Assembly (NCBI GenBank): GCA_014529385.2
Contig: CM043959.1
Location: 93,134,529 to 93,198,528 of the forward strand
Reading direction: 5' to 3'
DNA: 64,000 nucleotides
DNA from: Adiantum capillus-veneris
Lineage: Eukaryota > Streptophyta > Polypodiopsida > Polypodiales > Pteridaceae
In this document: piece after piece, positions 9,661-18,442 of the stretch
Layout of the letters: the number at the start of each line of letters is the position of its first letter
How positions within the stretch are numbered: the first letter of the stretch is position 1
Position numbers and translations under genes: made by a program
The notes under the pieces: generated by a model
Told to the model about the DNA's origin: nothing
The model's input: the letters and a program-made list of their open reading frames with translations, nothing else
Database searches by the model: none

Positions 9661-11460
9661 CTATGAAGTGTCTGTGGGCGAAGCATTGTAGTTGTTTTGG
9701 TCATAAGTTCCCAATGCAATTGCAGAGCGATGATACAACAGTCTTTCCAAGAAAGCTGCTCTTTGTTTGATTGAAGGATTGGTGGTCGGGTTTTGGGTTG
9801 GTTTTGGCACTTCGGTAGTAGAATCAGTAGATGGATTCTTCTTTACTTTGTTGTTCTTTTTTACAATCCAAATCTGCTTCCGCTTCACTTATGCTTGCCA
9901 CAAACTCTTTGCGACCCAAACCTGCTTTGTTCTTTGTGTTGATTTCCTCGACTTGAAATACCTAGGAGTTTCCGTTGATTGTACTGAAGGGAGTTCCTGT
10001 TTACAAATCTTTGGGATCCAAATTTGCTTGCTATAGCTTTGTGCCGTCATGAACTTCTTTGGAATCCAGATCTGTTTCACTGTCCTTGATTGTCTGGAAT
10101 CACTCTGTTGTCTGGTATTGAAGACTCTGTTTTCCACCTTTGTGTTCTCTGGCACAACCTTTTTTGGTCTCCATACCAACTTTGACTCCATTTTTTCCCA
10201 AGGTTGAGTTGTTATATTATTGCTTGTCTTCCTTATCCACTGTTGGGAATTCCTCGTCGAAGAGTAATCCGGTTGTATAGAAACTTTCGGTTGCCATTGC
10301 TTCTTCTTTTTCTCTGGTTGTTGTTTACCTTTGTTCTTGGATTCTTTCTTTGGAGTTGTCTTTGATCCTTTGGTGAACTTAACTGATTGACTTTCACCTT
10401 CGTATTTGATAAGCACTGATTTAGAACTCCAGTCAATCATTGCATTGTATTGCTTCTGCCATGGTTGTCCTAGCAATAATGGTTGTTGTGTAGCTTGGTC
10501 TTCAACCACGTAAAACATATGCGGATACACATACTGGTTAATCTGTATATGTAAAACTGTGCATCCGACAGTTTTGATTGAATTCTCAGAGTAACTCTTT
10601 AACTCTTGCTTGGCAGTTTGTAGTTTAGTGTCATTTGTCAATTGTCTATACAAACTGAGTGAAAGTAGGTTAGCTTGAGCTCCTGAATCCAATAGTGCTC
10701 TGGCTTTGATTTGGTTGGTTCCTACCTTGCATTCAATGATGGGTTCTTCTTTGTCATTATCCATTTCTGTTATACTGACTACGTTTATTCGTATTGCTCC
10801 TTCATTGCGGTGTTTCTGACGTAGTAGTCTTCTTTTCTCCATTCTTTCTTTCGCCTCGGCTTGTGCTTCCTCCAAAATCATTTTCTTTTTCTGGACACGC
10901 AGCTTTTCTTGATGTATTTTGAGAAGCATGTCTTGGGTTAGCGGCAAAAGATACTTTTTCACTCTGCATCCACTAATCCAATTGGGCATTTCTTCTCCGT
11001 CTAATGTAGCAAGCTTGACGGTTCCACTTGGTGATAGATCTTTAATCACCAGAGGTCCCATCCCTCGCTTTTTAAGCTTCTTAGCATGCTGTTTCAGAGT
11101 GTAAACTAGGACATAGTCCCCAACCTTAAACTCTTTAGTCCGCACATGCTTATCAAAAAATTCTTTTTGTCGCCTTTTTTGAGCGTAGATAGAAGCTACT
11201 GCTTTTAGGCGAAGCTCATCTAGCTTTTCCAGGTCATCTATTCTATCAGTTTCTTTTTCGAGTGTAGTTCTCAACATGAAGTACGGAACCATGTCATACC
11301 CGTCCTTGTCGCAAAATTTCCTTGTGGGACCATCCGGAATTGCACAAACATCTAGGGTTGCTAGAATGTGTGTCCATTCTAATGGTTCAAGCGTGTCCTC
11401 TGGAAAGGGTTCTCCTATATAAGTTTCGTCTTCGATAGCCCTTTCTAAAACACATTCTTT
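9661..11460 (-). pseudogene. Element A pol tail: integrase C-terminal domain, second retropepsin-like domain, Trp-Pro-Lys repeats
   Basis: The frame is open from about 11460 and the main ORF is 11292-9889 (467 residues); an in-frame TAA at 9889-9891 separates the last 75 residues (9888-9661). Residues about 15-110 match the C-terminal domain of plant gypsy integrases (RRQKEFFDKHV, GDYVLVYTLKQHAKKLKKRGMG), which binds DNA. Residues about 180-290 form a second retropepsin-like domain with active-site motif ALLDSGAQANLLS and a later LLGQPW, the usual start and end signatures of the fold. Residues 320 onward are basic and repeat Lys-Gln-Ile/Val-Trp-Ile/Val-Pro-Lys (IWIPKK, IWIPKI, VWVAKS, then IWIVKK after the stop). 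The integrase catalytic core is missing. Element B encodes the same order at 54894-56668. Confidence 0.75.
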
Positions 11461-12219
11461 TCATTTCAGACTTCCATATTTCGAAGCTCCACACATCCAT
11501 AACTCCTTGGGCTTACCTAACCAAGCTGGAAATTCGGATCCCGCCAAAGTAGCTGAATCAAACTCCTCTACCGGTGTTCGGTTCACATCTTTGTAGCTAT
11601 GGTCTTTCAGGTTCACACGTGTAGTGGTTTCCATATTTCTCAGGTATATGTGATCGTAACCCCAATCTTGGACCATTTTCAACTGTCTCATGAATGGTCT
11701 TCCCAGTATGATATCATAGTTATTCTCCTTGCCAAAATCGACAATAGCAAAAGTATGTTCGTATTCAATGCCACAAGAAGTCACTACGACTTTCTCTAAT
11801 AACCCCATAGGTTTCTCCATGTGTCCATCTGCTAATTGGAGTTTCAACCTAGTCTTCCTTATTGCTGGTTTCCCCCATTTTTTCCAGATTTTTTTTGTAG
11901 CAATGGCTACCCCAGCTCCGTTGTCTAGTATTGCCATCGTGTTTACTCCTTGGAATTCAACTGGTAAGGTTGTATTCCCCTCTTCACCTTCGCAATACTC
12001 TCCGACCTTGTTTAAGGGTACAGGCTTAGCATTCTTTTGTAGTTTGCTCAGCTCTTGTATACCCTCTTTCAGTCTCGATGTTGGGTCTTTTATCCCAAAT
12101 TTCTCCAAGAATTTTCCTACAGTGGTCCACATATGTGATCTTAGCCTCAAAAGCTCAGCTAGAGTGATAGTGCATGTCACTGGTGTTGACAAGATCTCTA
12201 TCAATCCTTGCGAGTCCAT
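11461..12219 (-). pseudogene. Element A first protease (retropepsin-like), gag-pro region
   Basis: ORF of 252 residues. About residues 88-185 form an aspartic-protease-like domain with active-site motif ILDNGAGVAIA, then ADGHMEKPMG and the closing motif DIILGRPFMRQ. The active site reads Asp-Asn-Gly, not the usual Asp-Thr/Ser-Gly, a form seen among plant gypsy gag-linked protease-like domains; whether it is active cannot be told. The protein would cut the gag-pol precursor inside the particle. Downstream, where reverse transcriptase should begin, only about 170 bp separate this ORF from the integrase tail. Confidence 0.7.
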
Positions 12220-12228
12220 GACTTTTTT

Positions 12229-12585
12229 TTATGAGATTCTTCGTGAGGGAAGTGCTCTAATCTCGGATTTTGCTTCATACTCTCCTAAGTATGAAGGTAA
12301 GGTTTTCAGTGAGTGAGGTTTGCTCTCCATTGTTCTAACAGAGCCCCCATCTCCCCAGTAAGATTGCAGATCCAAGTCCACTTGAGATCCTGTCTCAAAT
12401 TCCACTATGGGAGGATTCCTGATGTCCTTTTTCCAATTTGTCTGATTAGCTTGGCAACTTAGCTCATTTGCAAAGTTTGCCTCTCTCACTTGTTTCCAAA
12501 ATTCATTGTAATCCTCATCTCTTCCGTAAGACCTCTGTATGACTGGATGAAAACTCTCTATCTCCTTATCGGTTGTGTTCAACAC
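12229..12585 (-). pseudogene. Element A gag-pro linker fragment
   Basis: A 118-residue frame (HPVIQRSYGRDEDYNEFWKQ) between the zinc-knuckle part of gag and the protease, in a different frame from its neighbours. No catalytic motif. It is most simply the piece joining gag to protease, separated by frameshifts. Confidence 0.45.
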
Positions 12586-12825
12586 TATGCGGTCATCCTT
12601 GTGTGCATTTTCAGGCTTTTGTGCACTGGGAGTCTTTTCAGCTACCCGTGAAACGACAGTCTCTTACTGAATTGGGTTTTCCGTTCCACAATTCATTGTT
12701 TCTTTTGGTGGTTCTAATAAGGCTTGTGCAGTCTCGATCATTCTCTGGCACATTTCAAGTCTCTGCTTTTCCAATTCCGCGTTTGGGTATGTCATCCACC
12801 TCTGTTCTTGTGTTTGGTTGTTCTT

Positions 12826-14130
12826 TTACATAGCTTCGTAAGCTCTCATCAGTGCGTCCAATGGTTCGTGCACTTTGTCGACTAGCACTGATCCCCCTGA
12901 GCTTAAGCTCGTTGTTTCTTGGATACTCTTTTGTTTCGTTCTTTCCGGGCTCATCTCTCGTTTCCTGTTTTGACTCTCAAGTTTTTCTAATCTATCTTTA
13001 GTTCGCTTTAGTTCCTCAGCTAGAATAGCGTCTTCACGTTCTTTTCTCAACTTCATGCGTGCTTTTCTAGCTTTCCATGTGTTTCTTTGACTCCGCGGTC
13101 CTTGACTAACCACTTCAGTCGCTAACTTTCCATTCTCAGGTTCCCTAGTGGTTTTCTTAGCTTGAGCTCTAGTAACAACTTGCGTTGGTATCAGAGTTTC
13201 ATTTTCAGACCCACTGCTGGTAGGAATAGTTTCTAGCATATTCAATGTCGTCTTTTGCACTTTGTTTGGATTCTTTGAACAATCCTCAATGAAGTGAGTA
13301 ACCCCACACTCAGTGCAATAAGCGTTAATTCTAATGATTTCCATATGTGGACAAACATTCATCAGATGGTCACCTCCACACTTGTAACAGGGTCCTAGTG
13401 CTGGTCTTGGTCCCATTTGATTCGTCCTTTGTGGATAGGATGGTCTTTGTCCTGTTAACCCTCCATGAGCTATGAACATCAATGTTCTTGCGTCCAAATT
13501 GTATCTCTCTTCATCAGAAGCACTTGTAACTGTTGGTGTTCCAACATTCCCAATCATGCCCCATGGTTCTAGTTGTTTGGGTTCTTCTGGTGGGTAATAC
13601 ACGATTGGAGACATGTGTGCACCAGATTCTTCATAATAGGCTTGAACAGGCACTAAGGCTTGTTCTTCCTGATTATCTAAGGTTGGTGCATATCTAATGC
13701 CCACTGGTCTTGCTCCTGGTAAAGGTGGTTGTTGTCCCAATACCGGTTGCGGTCTTTCTATCCCCATAGGTCCTGGTACATTTCCCGTTGGGTATCGAGG
13801 TACTGGATGTACTTAAGGTGGTGCTAATTGAGCAGGAGGTGCATACTGACGCTCCCTTACATACCCTTTGTTGTAATAGCACTCCTCTGTTGGATGGTTT
13901 GTCCATTTTTGTTCAATAGCACACCATTTCAGTGTTTTTGGCAATGGTTTTTGGTATGGTGCCATCCTTTTTAGAGCATCTTCTATCATTTGCTCTACAT
14001 TTGGCATGGTTGTTGTTTGAACATTCTTTTTTGTGGTAGTCTCGCTCGCTACGGAGGAGGAGCTACTGGATGCAAAATCTGTATCCGCTGACACCTCTCC
14101 ATAAACCGTACAGTTATCCACTAAGTACAA
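12826..14130 (-). pseudogene. Element A gag C-terminal half with zinc knuckles
   Basis: Two ORFs, 14130-13813 and 13767-12826, in different frames. The first carries a Cys/His motif ending HPTEECYY, typical of plant gypsy gag. The second has two CCHC-type knuckles, CYKCGGDHLMNVC and CTECGVTHFIEDC, that would bind RNA, followed by a charged helical region rich in Arg, Lys and Glu. The breaks between 14301 and 13767 are frameshifts and a stop in what was one gag frame. Role: nucleocapsid part of gag. Confidence 0.65.
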
Positions 14131-14300
14131 TGCTTATCTCGTTACTTGCTCGAAACTTGTACAAGCTTTCAAGTGCAAGTCCTTCTTGAGAGTGTCGTTT
14201 CTCAATCCCTCAATAAAGAGAACCGATAGTCTGTCATCTTGAGGTCGTTCACGTACTGGACATCTCTCAATGTATTGTTTGAAGCGAAGTGAAGCTTCCT

Positions 14301-15776
14301 TCACTTTTTCGTGTTCTCTCTGTTTAAAAGCATATATTTGTGAGACCGTATTGTGCTTAATCCCTCGTTTTGAGAATTCCTCAGCAAACTTAGCAAATGG
14401 TCAATGTCATGGAATCCCCCTATGTTCAGTGGTTGAAACCATGTCAATGCCGTACCTTCTAGAGTAAGACCAAATCCCTCGTATTGTGTATGGAAATCTG
14501 TTATCTGCTCAGCTCTTAAGACTTGCTTAAAGAGTGACACATGTGCATACGGATCTCCTGAACCACCATACTTCTTTGGCATACACTTCGCTACTTGAGA
14601 TGGTCTCATACGTCTATGGTCTGCTACCAATCTCATTGCTCCTGTGTCCCGGCTAAAGCTTTCTCTAGCATCATGGACTACATGGGTTACCCTTGTCGGT
14701 TCCCCTGCTCTGAACCTACTACTAGGAGGTAAATGTGATGGTTCCGCTTCGAACCTTGGACCTGGAGTGGTATATGTGGGGATTGGAACTGCACTACCTC
14801 GATTCGTATCCATTGACTCTCTGGAATGTAATGATCCCATTAGTCCGAGCTTCGAGTACTGAGGTTGACTGAAAGAGTCAGCAGCCTGAGTTCTTTGTCC
14901 TCCTGTCGTCATTGGGTTTTGCCCTCCATTTGTTGGTGTTGGTCTTTGTGAGCTAGAAGTAACATAATACTGATGTAGTGGTTCCCCAAAGTATGTATAT
15001 CCTTCTAATTCTTTCTTTCCCATTGTTGAGTATTGCCTCCCATACTTGTCATAAGCGGCAATTTTCACTTCCGATCCCTCTGTGTAGGTAAAGACATAAA
15101 GTCTTTTTTGGTCTGTCAACTCTCCGGTGTAGGGTTCTTCACATCTATAATAGAGATCTTGCTCCCCATTATTATATTTGTATAGCCCCACATAGATGTT
15201 ATCAATGTTGATCCTTGTAGTTTCATTCTCTCTTCTTAACCTCGCATCAGGGAAGTTCATTATTGGTACTTTCTCCTCGAGTTCTTCATCTACTTTGGCT
15301 TTGGTGCCCATCAATCCCCACTTGTCCACAATGTTAGGGTTTAGGACTACCAAGTACATGGTACCCTCGTCATCTAGATATCTATCTCCGCTATAGCTCA
15401 CAGGCACTAAGTCCTTGAACTCACTAGGTCTCTCTTCTATCTTTACACAATAGCGGTCCATTCCATCTTTGTAGATCTTGGCACCTTGCTCATTGTCGTA
15501 CTGATATTTTATGAACAATAGCTTCATTGTGGTGGAAGGGTTTGATGATCTTGCTGCCATATTTTCTCTGTTGTTCAGGTTCAAGTGTTCCATGTGTTCG
15601 GTGAAAATATCGTAAGATCTCTCCGAAGAAGTATCAGAAACACTTCCTTCAAAGATCGGCTCTAATGGTTGCACCCAACTTTGGTTTACACTTCCCTCGG
15701 TTGATATGACACTTGCTTGTTCCCCTTGTTTTGGTTGGTTATTCTGGAGATTCCTGCCCGATCTCAAATTCATCAA
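14301..15776 (-). pseudogene. Element A gag N-terminal half with an unusual Tyr/Gly-repeat extension
   Basis: ORF of 491 residues starting MMNLRSGRNLQNN, a start typical of plant gypsy gag. Residues about 85-290 are not classical capsid; they repeat a pattern of Tyr-x-Asp-x-x-Gly-x-Tyr (KIYKDGMDRYCVKI, RYLDDEGTMYLVV, AYDKYGRQYSTM), likely beta-hairpin units. Residues about 395-470 match the retrotransposon gag domain (KKYGGSGDPYAHVSLFK, EGTALTWFQPL). The capsid-like frame breaks near 14330, after which YAFKQRE-type sequence continues in another frame. The ATG is 165 bp from the nearest palindrome of the leader array. Element F ORFs share the Tyr/Gly repeats. Confidence 0.7.
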
Positions 15777-15941
15777 TTCCCCTAAAGGACTTTAACTTTT
15801 CCGTCTCGGCAATTTGTTTTCCCCAAGTTTTTGTGGTCAGAATTGATCCAAACTGATTGATACTTGGTCAATTGTTTAATCTTGTCAGTTGGACAACTTC
15901 TGTTTCATCAAGTGAGAATTTTTTTGCAGTTATGCTGAAAA

Positions 15942-16661
15942 AGACATTATACGCGTATGATGTTTTTTTTCACAGATTTGGACTATTTTGGTTATGCTCA
16001 CTCTCAGTAGCCCCCTTATGCTCTGTCCACTCACAAAATTCAGTTTGAACTCTATTTGAGCAAGTTATGGCTAATTTAGGCTTTTCTTGGCAATTTTCCG
16101 CTTTTGACTTGTTTTGGGTCAATTGTGATCCAAATGGGATGAAACTTGAAATATAACCTCTAGACAGCTATTACAATGGATCTGTGTTGGCAAAGTATCA
16201 AAATATGTCCAAAATTAGGTCAAAGACATCATACGCGTATGATGTCTTTTTCCTCAATTTGGGTCAAGACTTGATATTTATGCTTTCTACAGTGTTTGTA
16301 ACAATCTTGTCAGGTCAGATATCAAAATTAAGCAGTGGATGTGCTAAAAGACATTATACGCGTATGATGTCTTTTGTCCCAAATTTTGACTATTTTTGGT
16401 TTTAAGCCTTCTCCAATGTTTATAATTGAGTTTCAAGTGTTTTTGTCAGGTTTGAATGTAAAAACAAGATCTGAATCCAAAATTTCCTATTTTTTGCGTT
16501 TCTTGGACTCTGACTTGTCTTTTTGGGTTTCTTTGAGTTGTTAATGCTCTTGTTTTAAGTTGAAATTAGGGTATAACTCTCCTTTTGAACACTCTGGTAA
16601 AGTCAAAATTTATGTTTTGGTCTCTGTTTGGTCATTTAGACATCATACGCGTATGATGTCT
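15942..16661. repeat. Element A first palindrome array (four 24-bp copies, upstream of gag)
   Basis: Copies at 15942-15965, 16224-16247, 16349-16372 and 16638-16661, with the same arms as the second array. Those at 16224 and 16638 are perfect; 16349 has one stem mismatch and 15942 two. Starts are 282, 125 and 289 bp apart, the same order as in the second array (283, 135, 285). The nearest copy is 165 bp from the gag ATG at 15776. Confidence 0.9.
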
Positions 16662-17180
16662 AAAGTTGCAGATTTCCAGTTTTTTGGCACAGAATCCTTC
16701 CTAAAGCTTTCTCAAGTGCTCAACAACTCCCAGATACACAGAAAATTTCTCTGACTTTTGTTTATTGCAAGTTTCACTACTAACTCGACGGTTTAGTGAT
16801 CTAACATGCAATCAACCATATCAAGCAAATACTCCAATGATTACTAGCTCCAGATCAGGATCAAATGAAGTCCTACCTAAGCTATTCCTAATCATAAAAT
16901 GGGTTTGGTAATTGTGATTTTAAAGAGATCCACTGCCACTCACGGACTAGCAAATTCTTCTTCTATCAACAACTACTCAACACCAACAAAACAACAAACA
17001 AATCTAAGCTAAACTAAAAATACTGTCAACACGGAAGACCCAGGAATACCCCACTTCCTAGTATCTCTCGAGATCTTCGGAGTCCACCACTCCTAGATCT
17101 TTTCTAACTAAAGTATACAAAGTAGTTTATACGACTCACCTCGTAGGATTAGTCTAAGGTCACCTACTTAGGGCTCTCGT
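16662..17180 (-). other. Element A 5' leader, upstream part
   Basis: About 520 bp between the primer-binding site and the first palindrome. No ORF, splice signal or repeat could be supported. Confidence 0.6.
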
Positions 17181-17197
17181 CCCCGACAGCGGCGCCA
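17181..17197 (-). promoter_or_regulatory. Element A primer-binding site (tRNA-Asp type)
   Basis: The element strand reads TGGCGCCGCTGTCGGGG, two bases inside the LTR end. It closely matches the tRNA-Asp complement used by many plant gypsy elements; element F has a near-identical site (27607-27624). Confidence 0.8.
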
Positions 17198-17823
17198 AAT
17201 GTTAAGGCGGTTACGCCGCTAGCGGAAGCTAAATAGCGAGAACTCAACCAACAACAGAATTTGTCAGACGAGGACGAAGCTTGACCCGCAGGCGCATGGA
17301 AACAACTAGGTGGGTGTCAAATCACCTACTCGACCTTCTAATGACAATCACTACTAAGGAAATCAAATCTAAGTTCTAAAATACGCAAGTGACTGAAATC
17401 CTTACTACGAACGAATGCTATACGAAACAAGATCTAGAATCATTGAATCGATATCAAACTCAAGGGGAAGTCTATACACTAGGTAAGAACAACACCCTAA
17501 AGACTTGAACTGCAAAATCAACCTATAACCACTCCGTGCGGTAAACGCGTATGAAGACAGGCCGAAAAATACAGGTGATTGAAACTTGACCCCGATTGTA
17601 CGAATGTGTAGCTCTACTCATTGTGGTTCTATAGATATGTTGCACGCTCCATTCCGACACACGAGCTGGAAGAAAACTCACACCGAAGCTCGTAGGAACT
17701 TACCACACATAGAAGCCGATAGCGCGCACTCTTGTTATCTGTGCGTAGCTCTCGCCGTTGCTAACACAATGGCAGTGTCGCTTCTCCAATGGCGGCTCCG
17801 TAGCTCGCGTAGCAAGTAGATAA

Positions 17824-17824
<1 letters not shown>

Positions 17825-17885
<61 letters not shown>

Positions 17886-17900
17886 CTCTCTCTCTCTCTC
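17825..17900. repeat. (CT)n microsatellite in element A 5' LTR
   Basis: CT repeat with one GC interruption. In the element transcript it would be a GA-rich tract 70-150 bases after the TATA box. Confidence 0.95.
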
Positions 17901-17971
17901 AGACACAGTCACGGCGCTCAAAAACTCACCTTTGATTAAAAACTGAATCCCTTAGGTTACAAAAACTTTGG

Positions 17972-17979
17972 CTTATATA
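17972..17979 (-). promoter_or_regulatory. TATA box, element A 5' LTR
   Basis: TATATAAG on the element strand; transcription would run leftward into the leader and gag. Confidence 0.6.
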
Positions 17980-18349
17980 CCTCAGCCTTGGAGGTGAGAA
18001 CATCTCTAACTAATTACATCAGCAAGCGAAATTACTTCGGGATTACAAGCTAGAAACTCAATTGAGTCCCGTTACTTAATGAATGGCTCAAATCAAAATT
18101 AATGTCGGAAAGACATTTATTACAATCAATGGTTACAAAATGATGAGTGTGAGCAAAAATGTGGGTGTGATCCTCTGCTGGCTCAACAGTGACGTTTGCA
18201 AGGAATTTAATAGAGTAGCCACAATTTTCCAATTTTTGCGAGGAGCCAAAGCACGATTTAGGAGCAGATGATAGAATCCAATCCTATGTATGCACACTAG
18301 AAATGATGGTATCTTTGAAAGTGAGTATCAAATTTGCATGTTGAAGTAG

Positions 18350-18351
<2 letters not shown>

Positions 18352-18440
<89 letters not shown>
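18352..18440. repeat. (CT)n microsatellite
   Basis: About 44 CT units, 164 bp outside the element A LTR; a separate tract from the one inside the LTR. Confidence 0.95.

Positions 18441-18442
<2 letters not shown>

Larger units (their letters stand above)
2925..18188 (-). mobile_element. Element A: 15.3-kb two-cassette, non-autonomous Ty3/gypsy-type retrotransposon
   Basis: The element lies on the minus strand. Order: 5' LTR (18188-17200), tRNA-Asp-type primer-binding site (17197-17181), leader with four palindromes, gag, protease, integrase C-terminal domain with a second protease-like domain and Trp repeats, internal polypurine tract (9638-9626), spacer, five palindromes, ORF2, terminal polypurine tract (3554-3543), and a truncated 3' LTR (3542-2925). 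The two LTR copies are about 97-98% identical by eye outside the CT tract. No reverse transcriptase, RNase H or integrase catalytic core is present between the protease and the integrase tail, so movement would need enzymes from a relative; B at the right of the window is the obvious candidate type. No target-site duplication can be checked because the 3' LTR end is missing. Confidence 0.88.
17200..18188 (-). repeat. Element A 5' LTR, complete (989 bp)
   Basis: On the plus strand it starts TGTTAAGG just beyond the primer-binding site and ends CTCAACA, giving TGTT...AACA ends. Its 17547-18188 part is repeated at 2925-3542. It contains a TATATAAG box (17972-17979, minus) and a CT tract. Homology to the element B LTR is clear at the start (GCGAGAACTCA) and around AATGTGTAGCTCTACTCA. 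Confidence 0.88.
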
